64,000 bases of DNA from Candidatus Kuenenia stuttgartensis (GCA_945904015.1 CAMDPK010000011.1:17505-81504), one strand, 5' to 3'; positions 35,288 through 44,527 are shown, counted from the first letter of the stretch. Notes: generated from the letters alone by a model not told the origin. Numbers and translations are program-made.

Positions 35288-36028
35288 ATGAATGACCGCC
35301 TGGCCGACAACTTGCAGCGCGTTCGTTCGGAAATCGCGGCGACCTGCGCTCGCGCCGGCCGCTTGCCGAGCGACGTCACGCTGGTCGCCGTTACCAAGTA
35401 TGCCGAGCTGGCTTGGGTCCGGCGATTGGTCGAGTTGGGCGTCCGCGACCTTGCGGAGAGCCGGCCCCAGCAATTGGTGGAACGGGCCGCCGAGTTTTCC
35501 GCTCGTGGAGCACGTTTTCAACGTGCTGGTGACGGGCACGTTGAAAACGTGCCCCACGTCCGCTGGCACCTCATCGGCCATTTGCAGCGGAACAAGGTCA
35601 AACAGGTTCTGCCTCGAACGACGCTGATTCATTCGGTCGACAGTCTGCGGTTGTTGGAACGGATCTCCGAGGTTGCCGCCGAACTGTCGCTGCGTCCGCG
35701 AGTGCTCTTGGAGGTGAACGTCGCTCGCGAAGCCGCGAAGGACGGCCTGCCGGTCGCCGAGTTGACGTCGCAGTGGGACGCTTTTCAAGCGGTGCCGCAT
35801 GTGGACGTGGTGGGCCTGATGACGATGGCCCCTCTCACCGACGATCCCGAAGCCGCTCGGCCAGTATTTCGAGAACTGCGTCAACTACGAGACGCCCTCG
35901 CGGCGCGAGCGGCGCCGCACGTCAAACTGACGGAACTCTCGATGGGCATGAGCGGCGATTTTGCCGTCGCGATCGAAGAAGGCGCGACGCTCATCCGTGT
36001 CGGCAGCCGACTGTTTGAGGGCTTGTAG
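35288..36028 (+). CDS. YggS/PLPBP-family pyridoxal phosphate homeostasis protein
   Basis: Cytoplasmic PLP-binding TIM-barrel protein that buffers PLP and affects amino-acid homeostasis; not an enzyme by itself. The PLP Lys is Lys37 (VAVTKY); other family stretches are WHLIGHLQRNKVK, HSVDSLRLLERI, LLEVNVAREAAKDG, GLMTMAP and ELSMGMSGDFAVAIEEGATLIRVG. The ATG at 35288 fits the family N-terminus (LADNLQRVR); an in-frame TTG at 35252 has a better ribosome site (GAAGGG). An 18-residue insertion at about 73-90 is encoded by a GGCACGTT palindrome, just before the WHLIGHLQ motif. The TAG stop lies in another palindrome. Confidence 0.93.
   Translation: MNDRLADNLQRVRSEIAATCARAGRLPSDVTLVAVTKYAELAWVRRLVELGVRDLAESRPQQLVERAAEFSARGARFQRAGDGHVENVPHVRWHLIGHLQRNKVKQVLPRTTLIHSVDSLRLLERISEVAAELSLRPRVLLEVNVAREAAKDGLPVAELTSQWDAFQAVPHVDVVGLMTMAPLTDDPEAARPVFRELRQLRDALAARAAPHVKLTELSMGMSGDFAVAIEEGATLIRVGSRLFEGL
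35505..35557. repeat. GGCACGTT-family palindrome inside the YggS gene
   Basis: Arms 35505-35527 and 35535-35557 are inverted around 7 nt, with one mismatch in 23. The copy is inside the coding sequence and read through in frame, encoding GARFQRA...GHVENVPH. It closely resembles the intergenic copy at 34005-34057. Confidence 0.92.
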
Positions 36029-36092
36029 GATGGGCACGCTTGCCCGTTCTCTTTTTCATGAAACTCAAGACGGGCAAGAGTGCCCATCCTAC
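36025..36092. repeat. Palindrome supplying both stop codons of a convergent gene pair
   Basis: Arms 36025-36047 and 36070-36092 (GTAGGATGGGCAC edge) are inverted with one mismatch in 23. The left GTAG gives the TAG of the YggS gene (36026-36028); the right CTAC gives the TAG of the convergent minus-strand gene (36089-36091). It could act as a bidirectional terminator. Confidence 0.9.
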
Positions 36093-37471
36093 TCCGGCGT
36101 TTTCCCACGCGGCTTGCCGATTCGGTAGCCGATGTCCTCGGCCTTTTCAAACAAGCCGCCATCGTCTGTGCCGTTCTCACCGACGCTGAAGATCAACGCA
36201 CCGTCCGCGTCACGCCGATACCGCAGCGCCGTCTTCGGTGGCGCATGCGTGTCTTCCGGAACGGTCGGCAAGAAATCGGGGACCAACTCATCGAGCTTCT
36301 CCGGGAAATGCCCTTGCTCCCGCGCGAAGAGTTCCAGAGCCAGCACGGTGAGCAGCACTGTGTCTCGCGCAGCCTCGCGGTCGGTGGCGTTGAAAAACTG
36401 TTGACCGGACGGAACGAGCAGCGCCGCCATCACCGACTTTTGAATGTAGCCGCTCACTTCGCTGGCGGAGGGTTGCGTTTTGGCACTCGCCGGGTCCGGC
36501 TCAAACACAAACAGTCCAGGCAAAGTCTTCGTGCGCTGTTGCCGAGGCAGATCGGCTTGAGCGAGCCAGTTGGCGAAGAGATGCCGAAAATTCCGCTCGT
36601 TGAGTTCCGATTCGCCAGTCAGGTTGAACAGCACCGATTCGACACCGCCAGGCCACAGAGATTCCCAGGTTGCCATCACCGAAAGGTATTCTGCCTGCAA
36701 GCAGGCAGAGAGCAGTGGCGTCCGCTTCTGTTCGAGTTGTAATTCTCGCATTGCGCGACGCAACAATTCGGCAGTCACTTGCGGGTCGTTCGCCCAATTC
36801 ACCATGCCTTCGGCTGTGAGCGAGTGCGTCGCGACTCCCACAAGCCGCTCGATCATCGGGCCGTGACGACCGAACTGCCGGCTCATGCGAAAGCTGGTCA
36901 GTAGCCAACTCCACGCTTCCTCGGTCTGGCCATCGGCGAGCAACCGCGACGCCTCCAGCCGCACGAGCCGCGAGAACTCTCTCGCGTTTTGAACCTCCGG
37001 CACCAGAGATGTGGCAGCATTCAGTTCGCTGGCCCGGACATACTGAGCATCCGACTTGGCCGTTCCCTTTCGCACGAGTTCCATGTACGGCCGGTTTGCG
37101 TCGAGCCAGTTTCGCACTGGCTCAGTTGCATGTTCCCAGCCGTCAGACTGCGCTTTTTCAAACAATTCGTAATCCGCCTTGGGGTCGCGCGAGATCAACA
37201 TTTTGCTCGCAGCGCGGTATTCGACGAAGGCGTTGTCGACGTCGGGGACCACGAACGCCAGTACGGTTTTGGTGTCGAACGGCTCATCCGCCGGCGGCAC
37301 GCGCATCAAACGGATGGTGCGAAAAGCCAATGGAGCAGAGAGCAACAACAAGAGCACGATTACCGGGATTGCGAACTTTGGCTGACACAGAAACACAATC
37401 CAAGACCCGGCTCGCGATGTGTTTCTGCTGGAATCTTTAGAACTCGAGTCGTCCAGCGATTCGGATGACAT
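36089..37471 (-). CDS. Single-pass membrane-anchored protein of unknown function
   Basis: A 460-residue protein with a Ser-rich cytoplasmic N-terminus, one transmembrane helix (FAIPVIVLLLLLSAPLAF, about residues 32-50) and a long, mostly helical exterior domain. The C-terminal part (RREAARDTVLLTVLALELFA, then EQGHFPEKLDELVPDFLP) resembles the pseudopilin-like C-terminal helices seen in planctomycete proteins of unknown role. The start at 37471 has GGAG 7 nt upstream. It converges on the YggS gene; its TAG stop is the edge of the shared palindrome. No enzymatic motif is visible. Confidence 0.8.
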   Translation of the reverse strand: MSSESLDDSSSKDSSRNTSRAGSWIVFLCQPKFAIPVIVLLLLLSAPLAFRTIRLMRVPPADEPFDTKTVLAFVVPDVDNAFVEYRAASKMLISRDPKADYELFEKAQSDGWEHATEPVRNWLDANRPYMELVRKGTAKSDAQYVRASELNAATSLVPEVQNAREFSRLVRLEASRLLADGQTEEAWSWLLTSFRMSRQFGRHGPMIERLVGVATHSLTAEGMVNWANDPQVTAELLRRAMRELQLEQKRTPLLSACLQAEYLSVMATWESLWPGGVESVLFNLTGESELNERNFRHLFANWLAQADLPRQQRTKTLPGLFVFEPDPASAKTQPSASEVSGYIQKSVMAALLVPSGQQFFNATDREAARDTVLLTVLALELFAREQGHFPEKLDELVPDFLPTVPEDTHAPPKTALRYRRDADGALIFSVGENGTDDGGLFEKAEDIGYRIGKPRGKTPE

Positions 37472-37633
37472 CAGCAGGCTCCAATGCGGTTGTTCGTCGT
37501 TGACTCCGGGATTCGTCAAAGACCCCTCGAACTTGTAGGACAAACATCCGCTCCCTGGCAAACAACGGGTTTGCTACAACCTCCACCGTTGGAATCATTC
37601 TCCGACTGCCCCCGCTCCGCGAAAGGATTCACG

Positions 37634-39778
37634 ATGGGCTTCTTCCGCTTCGAAGAGATGTCAGCCGCTTCCGGCTCCATTGGATTGCTGACGTTCGACG
37701 TCCCAGACAAGAAGGTCAACACGCTGTCAAAGGCGGTACTGACCGAGTTGGCGACACACATCGAGCAACTTGAAAAACGATCGGATCTCAAGGGCGTGCT
37801 GTTTCGCAGCGGCAAGCCGGGGCAGTTCATCGCCGGTGCGGATTTGAACGAACTCGCCGCGCTGATCGACGCGAGTCGCGAGCAGTGTCAGCAGGCGATT
37901 GTCAGCGGGCACGCGCTGTTCAGCCGCGTCAGCCAGTTGCCGTTTCCGGTCGTCGCGCTGGTGGATGGCAACTCGATGGGTGGCGGGACTGAGCTGATCC
38001 TGTCGATGGACTACCGGGTCGCTTCGACGAATCCAGCGACGAAGATTGCGCTGCCGGAAACGAAGATCGGACTCATCCCTGGTTGGGGCGGGACGCAGCG
38101 GATGACTCGGCTGGTCGGCGTGCAGCACGCGATTGAAATCATCTGCGGTGGCGAACCTGTCCCGGCCACGAAGGCGGTGCAGATTGGACTGTGCTTCGAT
38201 GCGGTCCCGGCCGACAAGCTGATCGAAGTCGGCACGACACTGATTGAGCGCGTGCAATCGACTGGCGAGTGGAAGACGGATCGGCAACGCCGTTCGCAAC
38301 CGCTGGGACTCAGCGAGACCGAGTTGACGTTCGCGTTTGCGTGTGCCGAGGGAGCGATCAAAGGCAAAACGAAAGGGCAGTATCCGGCTCCGCTCGCGGC
38401 GCTCAAAGCGATCAAGCTGGGCATCAACCGGCCGCTCGACGAGGGACTGAAGATCGAACAAGAGGTCGCGCTCGAAGTGACCGGTACGCCGATCTCGTCG
38501 AATTTGATCTCGGTCTTTTTCATGAACAACGCCCTCGGCCGCGATCCGGGATTCCTGCCGGCGAGTGCGAAGGCTCGCGACGTGAAGAGCGTCGGAGTGC
38601 TCGGCAGCGGCCTGATGGGAGCGGGAATTGCAACGGCTCACGCACGGCGCGGAGTGCCGGCGGTGATGGTCGATGTCGGGCAGGATCGGCTCGCCGACGG
38701 ACTGAAGCGCGCCTGCCAAGTTATCGAGGGCCGCATCAAGATTGGGCGTGCGACTCCGCAAGACATGCAGGAGATGCTCACGCGGTTAAGCACATCAACC
38801 TCGCGAGCGGTCTTTTCCGATGCCGATGTCGTCGTCGAGGCGATCACCGAAAACGAGGCTCTCAAGAAGCAAGCGTATGGCGAACTGAAGTCGCTGCTGC
38901 GCGACGACGCGATCCTGTGCAGCAACACGTCGACGATCTCGATCACGCGCATGGCCGAAGCGGCACCGCATCCCGAACGGTTCGTCGGCATGCACTTCTT
39001 TTATCCGGTCGATCGCATGGAACTGGTCGAAGTCATTCGCGGCGCGAAGACCGACGACGACACGGTCGCGACGATCGTGGCTCTCGCCAAGCGGATTGGC
39101 AAGACGCCGATCGTGATGCAGGACTGCCCCGGCTTCCTCGTCAATCGCGTGCTGCTGCCGTACATGAATGAGGCGGTGCTGCTGCTGCAAGAGGGAGCGT
39201 CGATGGACGACATCGATAAAGCCGCGACGAAATTCGGGATGCCGATGGGACCGATCACGCTCAGTGATCTCGTCGGTTTGGACACCGCGTACTACGCCGG
39301 CCAAGTGGTCTCGACGGCCTACTCCGATCGAGCGAAGCCGACGCCGATCCTCGGTGAACTGGTCAAAGCGGGACGACTCGGCAACAAGAGCGGCTCCGGC
39401 TTCCGCAAGCTCAACAAGAAGGGCAAGCCGGAAGCCGACCCCGACTTCGTTCCGTTTCTCGAAAAGCATCGCACAGACAACCGTCAGTTCACGCTCGACG
39501 AACTCACCGACCGCTTGTTCCTGCCGATGCTGCTGGAAGCGACACGCGTCCTCGAAGAAGGCATCGTCGCCGAGCCACATCATGTGGACATGGGCCTGAT
39601 CCTGGGTATCGGCTTCCCACCATTCCGAGGCGGCATCCTGCACTGGTGCGACACCGAAGGTGCGTCCGCGATCGCGGATCGCCTCGGCAAGTACACGAGC
39701 CTTGGCAAGCGATTCGAGCCGACCGATTCGATCACATCGCAGCGCGTGTTTTTCCCACGAGCGAAGACCGTCGGTTGA
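37634..39778 (+). CDS. Multifunctional fatty-acid oxidation enzyme (enoyl-CoA hydratase / 3-hydroxyacyl-CoA dehydrogenase)
   Basis: FadB/FadJ-type bifunctional protein of 714 residues for the hydration and NAD-dependent dehydrogenation steps of beta-oxidation. The N-terminal crotonase domain (about 1-190) has the oxyanion-hole stretch GQFIAGADLNEL and both catalytic glutamates, Glu120 (GGGTEL) and Glu142 (LPETKIG), close to E119/E139 of E. coli FadB. The dehydrogenase domain has the NAD motif GSGLMGAG at 324-331 and catalytic His454 (MHFFYPV), then the C-terminal helical domains. The start at 37634 has AAAGG about 8 nt upstream. No thiolase gene is adjacent, so partners lie elsewhere. Confidence 0.95.
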   Translation: MGFFRFEEMSAASGSIGLLTFDVPDKKVNTLSKAVLTELATHIEQLEKRSDLKGVLFRSGKPGQFIAGADLNELAALIDASREQCQQAIVSGHALFSRVSQLPFPVVALVDGNSMGGGTELILSMDYRVASTNPATKIALPETKIGLIPGWGGTQRMTRLVGVQHAIEIICGGEPVPATKAVQIGLCFDAVPADKLIEVGTTLIERVQSTGEWKTDRQRRSQPLGLSETELTFAFACAEGAIKGKTKGQYPAPLAALKAIKLGINRPLDEGLKIEQEVALEVTGTPISSNLISVFFMNNALGRDPGFLPASAKARDVKSVGVLGSGLMGAGIATAHARRGVPAVMVDVGQDRLADGLKRACQVIEGRIKIGRATPQDMQEMLTRLSTSTSRAVFSDADVVVEAITENEALKKQAYGELKSLLRDDAILCSNTSTISITRMAEAAPHPERFVGMHFFYPVDRMELVEVIRGAKTDDDTVATIVALAKRIGKTPIVMQDCPGFLVNRVLLPYMNEAVLLLQEGASMDDIDKAATKFGMPMGPITLSDLVGLDTAYYAGQVVSTAYSDRAKPTPILGELVKAGRLGNKSGSGFRKLNKKGKPEADPDFVPFLEKHRTDNRQFTLDELTDRLFLPMLLEATRVLEEGIVAEPHHVDMGLILGIGFPPFRGGILHWCDTEGASAIADRLGKYTSLGKRFEPTDSITSQRVFFPRAKTVG

Positions 39779-39792
39779 TCGAGCGGTCTGAT

Positions 39793-39891
39793 CTCGCCCT
39801 TCTCCCCCTGGGAGAAGGTGGCCGAAGGCCGGATGAGGGATTCAATCACCATCGGCTCCCTCACCCCGACCCTCTCCCAAAGGGAGAGGGA
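39793..39891. repeat. Imperfect palindromic element (CCCTCTCCC type)
   Basis: The left part (CTTCTCCCCCTGGGAGAAGG ... GATGAGGGA) is an imperfect inverted match to the right part (TCCCTCACCCC ... CTCTCCCAAAGGGAGAGGG). Each half also folds on itself. It follows the FadB-type gene and precedes NfeD; no gene is seen in 39779-40009. Confidence 0.7.
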
Positions 39892-40009
39892 GAGAAACGG
39901 AACAATGACCGGCTGATCTGCGGTCGCGCGAGCTACTTGTTTGACCATCTCGGCCCGGTACACTGCGCCTCGTTTCGAAATGGTGCTCTCGCGAAGGGTG
40001 CGGTCGGTC

Positions 40010-40600
40010 ATGGACAGTTACGCGTTGATGGCGGTGCTGACGTTGGCCTTGGGGCTGGCGCTGTTGGCCGCCGAAGTCTTTATTCCGTCCGGCGGAGTCA
40101 TCATGACGGCTGCCGGGATCGTCTTCATTATTTCGGTGTGGAGCGCGTGGCAAGCCTGGGGCAAGTCGGGTGAGTTGACGCTGTTTTTGATCTACATCGC
40201 GGCGCTGGTCGTGTTATTTCCGTCGGTGTTGGGGGGAGCGTTTTACGTTTTCCCGCGCACGGAATACGGCCGGCGGATGATGAATCCGCCCAGCCTGGAC
40301 GAGATGGAACCGTTCGTCGCCGAGACCGAACGGCTCACGCGATTGATCGGCAAAACCGGGACCACACTGACTCGTCTAGGCCCCGGTGGCATGGTGCTGG
40401 TCGAAGGGGAGCGGATGCACGCCGAGAGCGAAGGGATGCTCATTTTGACCGACACGCCGGTGCGTGTGCTGGCGCTCAAAGGCAATCGTCTGCTGGTCCG
40501 GCAAGTGCGCGAGAGTGCGGTGCCGGAGCCTGCACCCACCGAGGAATCACTCGCCGAGCACGAACGCACGCCGCTTGACGATGATTTCGGACAGAGCTAA
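40010..40600 (+). CDS. NfeD-like membrane protein
   Basis: Short NfeD-family protein of 196 residues: an N-terminal signature LAAEVFIPSGGVIM, about three transmembrane helices (residues 5-85), and a C-terminal OB-fold domain (about 110-175; IGKTGTTLTRLGPGGMVLVEGERM). NfeD proteins partner with SPFH/flotillin proteins in membrane microdomains, and the flotillin FloA gene follows 106 nt downstream. ATG codons at 39941 and 39980 are in frame but precede a polar stretch not typical of the family; 40010 gives the usual N-terminus. Confidence 0.88.
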   Translation: MDSYALMAVLTLALGLALLAAEVFIPSGGVIMTAAGIVFIISVWSAWQAWGKSGELTLFLIYIAALVVLFPSVLGGAFYVFPRTEYGRRMMNPPSLDEMEPFVAETERLTRLIGKTGTTLTRLGPGGMVLVEGERMHAESEGMLILTDTPVRVLALKGNRLLVRQVRESAVPEPAPTEESLAEHERTPLDDDFGQS

Positions 40601-40706
40601 ACAAGTTTTGATTTTCGATTTTCGATTTTTGATTGAGAATGCGGACTGCGGTTTAATCGAAAATCCTCCGTCAGCCTGGAAAGGCTGACCTACTTTGAAA
40701 GCCATC

Positions 40707-41750
40707 ATGCTGAATCATCTGTCTCTGCTGGCTGCGGACAACTCGAACGCGGTGTTGTTGGGCGTGTTTGTGTTGGTCGCGTTTTTCGCGCTGATCTTTC
40801 TGGCGGTCTTCTTCCGGTATTTCGGACTGTGGATTCAGTGCGTGACGACGCGAGCCAACATCTCGCTGCCGAGCCTGCTGATGATGTCGCTGCGGAAAGT
40901 CAGCCCGACGATCATTGTCCGCTGCAAGATCATGGCGGTGCAGGCTGGGTTGACGCGGTCGTACCCGATCAGCACGCGAGCGTTGGAGGCTCACTATCTG
41001 GCCGGCGGCAACGTGCCCAACGTGATTCGCGCCTTGATCGCCGCGCAGCGCGCCGGCTTGACCGATCTGGATTGGCAAACAGCCGCCGCGATTGATCTGG
41101 CCGGCCGCGATTTGCTCGATGCCATCCGCACCAGCGTCTATCCAAAAGTCATCGACTGCCCGGACCCGAAGCGCGGCAGCACGCTGAGCGCTGTCGCCAA
41201 GGACGGCATCGAGTTGAAAGTGCGGGCCAGAGTCACCGTCCGCACCAACATCAAGCAATTGGTGGGCGGTGCGACGGAAGAGACGGTCATCGCTCGCGTG
41301 GGGCAGGGGATCGTGCAGGCGATTGGCTCGACCGCGTCGTACAAACTGGTCCTGGCGAATCCCGATTCGATCTCGCGGACGGTGCTCAGCGAAGGACTCG
41401 AGGCGCAGACCGCGTTCGAGATTGTCTCGATCGACATCGCCGACGTGGACGTGGGCGAAAACATTGGTGCTCGGTTACAGGCCGATCAGGCGGAAGCTCA
41501 GGTCCGAGTCGCTCAAGCCAAAGCGGAAGAACAGCGCGCCGCCTACACGGCCGCCGAACAGGAAATGGTCGCTCTGATCCAAGAGAACCGTGCGAAGGTC
41601 GTCATGGCCGAGGCGGCGATTCCGTTGGCGATCTCGCAAGCTTTGGCCAGCGGCAAGCTCGGCCTGTTGGATTACTACGAACTCAGAAACATTCAAGCCG
41701 ATACCAAGATGCGCGACTCGATTTCCGGTGGTGAGCCGACGACGAAATAG
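40707..41750 (+). CDS. floA: Flotillin-like protein FloA
   Basis: Bacterial flotillin of about 347 residues that organises functional membrane microdomains. An N-terminal hairpin-like membrane segment (about 12-38) is followed by the FloA-specific SPFH domain ([69 protein letters not shown]) and a coiled-coil rich in Ala/Glu ([17 protein letters not shown]). The in-frame TTG at 40695 could extend it by four residues. It sits in the classical nfeD-floA arrangement, with an anchored basic protein downstream. Confidence 0.95.
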   Translation: MLNHLSLLAADNSNAVLLGVFVLVAFFALIFLAVFFRYFGLWIQCVTTRANISLPSLLMMSLRKVSPTIIVRCKIMAVQAGLTRSYPISTRALEAHYLAGGNVPNVIRALIAAQRAGLTDLDWQTAAAIDLAGRDLLDAIRTSVYPKVIDCPDPKRGSTLSAVAKDGIELKVRARVTVRTNIKQLVGGATEETVIARVGQGIVQAIGSTASYKLVLANPDSISRTVLSEGLEAQTAFEIVSIDIADVDVGENIGARLQADQAEAQVRVAQAKAEEQRAAYTAAEQEMVALIQENRAKVVMAEAAIPLAISQALASGKLGLLDYYELRNIQADTKMRDSISGGEPTTK

Positions 41751-41754
41751 TCAA

Positions 41755-41812
41755 GTGGGGCAGGTTTTCAACCTGCCCTGCCAATGACGGGCAGGTTGAA
41801 AACCTGCCCCAC
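41755..41812. repeat. GGCAGGTT-family palindrome, copy 2
   Basis: Perfect 23-bp inverted arms (41755-41777 and 41790-41812) around 12 nt, identical in arm sequence to the copy at 8025-8080. It lies four nt after the FloA stop and before the next gene. Confidence 0.93.
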
Positions 41813-41830
41813 GAGGAAAGGCAGATCGTC

Positions 41831-42535
41831 ATGTTCATTCCAAATCCCATCCTGGCGGCGGTTGGAGGGACGATCTCGTTGTTGTTTGCGGTGATCGCGT
41901 TCATCGGTTGGCTGTGGAACGTTTTCAACGGCAATCAAAACGCAGCGGGTGCTGGCCGGCGACCGCAACCTCAGGTGGGCGGCAAAAAGATCGAGAATGA
42001 ACTGCAAGCAGAGATCAATCGCTTCCTCAAAAACGTGATGGGCCAGAAGCAAGAGCCCGCAGAAGAGTTGGAAGTGCTGGTCGTCGAAGAAGACAACGAG
42101 AAACCTCGCAGCCGGAAAAAGCCACGATCGAAAATCGAGGCGGCCAAGCGGAAGAACGCGGCCGCTGCTCCCAAGCTGGAGGAATCCGAAGGCCCCGGAG
42201 ACGTTCGTCCCGGAGGCCGCATCGCTCAGCGGAAAGGACCGGGTACGACGAATCTCGGTTCTGGCATGCGGGAGCACCTCGCCCAGCACATGCAGGAGGG
42301 CCGCGTCCTGCAACAAGCTCAGGATCATCTCGCGCATGGCGTGTCCGAGAAGGTTCAGCAGGATCTCGGAACGTTTACAGGTCTCAATCCCGCCGGTGCG
42401 GCCGCCACGGTGACGACCTCTCGTCAGACCGCGACTGCGTTAAGCGTCGCCAAAATGATGCGCGACCCTGTGAGCCTCAAAGAGGCCTTCGTGCTGAACC
42501 TGATCCTGGACCGGCCGAACTTCGGCAAGAAGTAG
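41831..42535 (+). CDS. Membrane-anchored basic protein of unknown function, downstream of floA
   Basis: A 234-residue protein with one N-terminal transmembrane helix (ILAAVGGTISLLFAVIAFIG, about 7-28), a highly charged linker (EEDNEKPRSRKKPRSK, about 85-100) and a helical C-terminal region (REHLAQHMQEGRVLQQAQDHL). GAGGAAAGG lies about 9 nt upstream of the start. Its position after nfeD-floA suggests, but does not prove, a link to the flotillin microdomain. The C-terminal lysine codon is followed by a TAG at the edge of a palindrome. The family is not recognised. Confidence 0.8.
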   Translation: MFIPNPILAAVGGTISLLFAVIAFIGWLWNVFNGNQNAAGAGRRPQPQVGGKKIENELQAEINRFLKNVMGQKQEPAEELEVLVVEEDNEKPRSRKKPRSKIEAAKRKNAAAAPKLEESEGPGDVRPGGRIAQRKGPGTTNLGSGMREHLAQHMQEGRVLQQAQDHLAHGVSEKVQQDLGTFTGLNPAGAAATVTTSRQTATALSVAKMMRDPVSLKEAFVLNLILDRPNFGKK

Positions 42536-42583
42536 ACCGGTCACTCCGTGACCGGAGTTCGAGTCACGGAGTGACTCGTCTAC
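42532..42583. repeat. Short palindrome with GTAGAC edge
   Basis: Arms 42532-42552 and 42563-42583 (core GTCACTCCGTGAC) are inverted with two mismatches in 21. The left edge supplies the TAG (42533-42535) of the preceding gene. The remaining sequence to 42731 shows no gene. Confidence 0.85.
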
Positions 42584-42731
42584 GCCTCGCGCAGATTTCG
42601 CCGCCGAGTTTCCATGCGGATGCTGGGAAGAGCTTGCCGATCAAGAAGGTGGTATCGGTGTCGGCTGAGTCTCTGCCGCCAGTGGCGCGCCGAGGCAAGC
42701 CAGGCAAGTTGGCCAAGGAAGGTTCGAGCAC

Positions 42732-43736
42732 ATGCCGCGACGAAATTGGGTTCGAGGTTTCGTCGTGCTGGCCGCGTTGTGGCTGCTCGGCACGAAACCT
42801 TGCGCCGCCGAAGACGCCAAGCCCACGATCGACGTCGAGGTCGTTTCGTCCGGCAGTTCCGTGGCCGCGGTTCGCAAGAAGGCGCTGGCGGATTTGCCGC
42901 TCGACAAAGTCACTGCGGACTTGCGTCCCAAAGTGGACGAGATCACTAAAAACGTCAGTCTCTTTCGGCACATGCCAACGTTGAAATTCGTTTCGGAGCC
43001 AGAGGTCTACAATTTCTTTCTCGCGCATCCCGACGTCGCCGTCAGCTTGTGGCGAGTCATGGACATCTCGACGTTCGAGATGTGGCAGACCGGTCCGACT
43101 GGTTACGAAGCGGACTCGCACGACGGTTCGAGCGGCACGATCGAAGTGTTGCACTCGTCCGCCGAGCGACAGCTCGTGATGTGCGAAGGCTCGTTCAAGA
43201 GTCCGTTGCTGCTCAAGCCGATCAAGGCACGAACACTGCTGCACCTTCAACCGACGTTTCAGAAAGCCGCGGATGGCCAAACGACGGTGACACATTCGCT
43301 CGACATGTTCGTCTCGTTTCCATCGCAACCCGTGGACATCACGGCGAAGCTGATCTCGCCGGTCAGCCACGCGATGGCGGATCGCAACTTTCGCGAAGTC
43401 AGTTTATGGGTCGCGATGATGAACGTCGGGATGATCCAGCAACCCGGCTGGATCGAGCAACTGGCCGGCAAGATGGACGGTGTGCTGGAAGTTCGCCGCG
43501 GCCAACTGCTGAAGCTGGCGTTGCAGACGAACATCGCCGCTCGCAAACGCGAACTACAACGTCAAGCGGGCAATCGCGAGCTGTCACTCGACGAAGTGAT
43601 GGCCGTGCTCCGCAAAGCCGCTCAGGATGGAGCCGCCGCGAAAGCTCCGCCGAAAGAGGGAGCCATTCCCGCCAGCGGCGAACAGATCAAAAGCGAATCG
43701 CGCGTCGAACCCGCGTCCGGCCAACGGACGCCGTGA
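42732..43736 (+). CDS. Secreted protein of unknown function
   Basis: A 334-residue protein with a clear Sec signal peptide (RGFVVLAALWLLGTKPCAAED, cleavage near CAA-ED). AAGGAAGG lies about 10 nt upstream. The body (for example DVAVSLWRVMDISTFEMWQT and HSLDMFVSFPSQPVDITAKL) looks globular; the C-terminal 40 residues are polar and low in complexity. No metal-binding or catalytic motif is visible and the family is not recognised. Confidence 0.82.
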   Translation: MPRRNWVRGFVVLAALWLLGTKPCAAEDAKPTIDVEVVSSGSSVAAVRKKALADLPLDKVTADLRPKVDEITKNVSLFRHMPTLKFVSEPEVYNFFLAHPDVAVSLWRVMDISTFEMWQTGPTGYEADSHDGSSGTIEVLHSSAERQLVMCEGSFKSPLLLKPIKARTLLHLQPTFQKAADGQTTVTHSLDMFVSFPSQPVDITAKLISPVSHAMADRNFREVSLWVAMMNVGMIQQPGWIEQLAGKMDGVLEVRRGQLLKLALQTNIAARKRELQRQAGNRELSLDEVMAVLRKAAQDGAAAKAPPKEGAIPASGEQIKSESRVEPASGQRTP

Positions 43737-43752
43737 GGCGATGACGGGCGAA

Positions 43753-44295
43753 TCAGCTTTCGCTTTTCGGTGTCTCGGCCGGAGTCGTGGGGGTCGTCGC
43801 TTGAGGCTTCTTCGGCGGAGCGGCGTGCGGTGTGTTGTAGGCGACCACCACGATGCACACGGCCATGCCAATCATGCCGACCCACAACCACGGGCTAGGT
43901 GCATGTGCTCCCGCTTGGCCGTGCGACATCAGGAGATTCGTCAGAGCTGTGACGGTGACTGCTCCTCCAAATACGATCGGCATCACGATTTCCGGACGCG
44001 GCTTCATGCCCGTGGGAAAGCTGAACATCGCGAGCGTCAGCGTGAGTGCTCCGAACGCACCCAGGCTGCCAGAGATCAAGCCCCATTTCAGGCCGTCTCC
44101 GCTGAAAGCGAACGGCACGTTGGTGTACTTCATGCCGATCGCTCCGCCGAGGATCGCCCACACCAGGTAGGCCACGCCGATCAGCAGGTAAGGCTTGAAC
44201 GGATTCTGCTCGGCGGCTCGAGCCAGTCCCAAGACCGGTCCGTACAAACCCCAAAACAAAGCGGTCAGCAACGCAAAGATCACAGGCAGTTTCAT
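43753..44295 (-). CDS. DMT-like integral membrane protein
   Basis: A 180-residue membrane protein with about five hydrophobic helices (LPVIFALLTALFWGLYGPVL; YLLIGVAYLVWAILGGAIGM; LISGSLGAFGALTLTLAMF; PIVFGGAVTVTALTNLLM; WLWVGMIGMAVCIVVVAY) and a Pro/Thr-rich tail. The pattern resembles half of an EamA/drug-metabolite transporter. AGAGG lies about 5 nt upstream of the ATG at 44295. It converges on the secreted protein upstream in the window. The substrate is unknown. Confidence 0.8.
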   Translation of the reverse strand: MKLPVIFALLTALFWGLYGPVLGLARAAEQNPFKPYLLIGVAYLVWAILGGAIGMKYTNVPFAFSGDGLKWGLISGSLGAFGALTLTLAMFSFPTGMKPRPEIVMPIVFGGAVTVTALTNLLMSHGQAGAHAPSPWLWVGMIGMAVCIVVVAYNTPHAAPPKKPQATTPTTPAETPKSES

Positions 44296-44427
44296 GGTGT
44301 CCTCTGAGTTCGTAGTTCCGCCTTCAGGCGGTGCAGTTTTGAGGGGCGAGATCGTAGCGGGTGAGCGGTGAGTGCGAAGGGGTCGCGAGTCTTTTTCCTG
44401 CCACACGCGAACGCCCGCAACCTCATC

Positions 44428-44507
44428 GGCGAGCGGGGGACGTCAGTCCCCCGAGGCGCGGCCGAATCCGGATCGTGATCTCGGGGGATTGACATCCCCC
44501 GCTCGCC
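44428..44507. repeat. Palindromic element with GGGGGAC hairpins
   Basis: Arms 44428-44455 and 44480-44507 (GGCGAGCGGGGGA edge) are inverted with a few mismatches around 24 nt; each arm folds on itself (GGGGGAC...GTCCCCC), giving a double hairpin. It lies between two minus-strand membrane-protein genes. Confidence 0.85.
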
Positions 44508-44527
44508 AGGGACACGTCACGTCGCAC

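Noticed and set aside
35159..35884. An N-terminal extension of the secreted protein gene (34070-35158)
   Set aside because: The added 240 codons lie antisense to the YggS gene and its palindrome; the signal peptide begins only at 35158.
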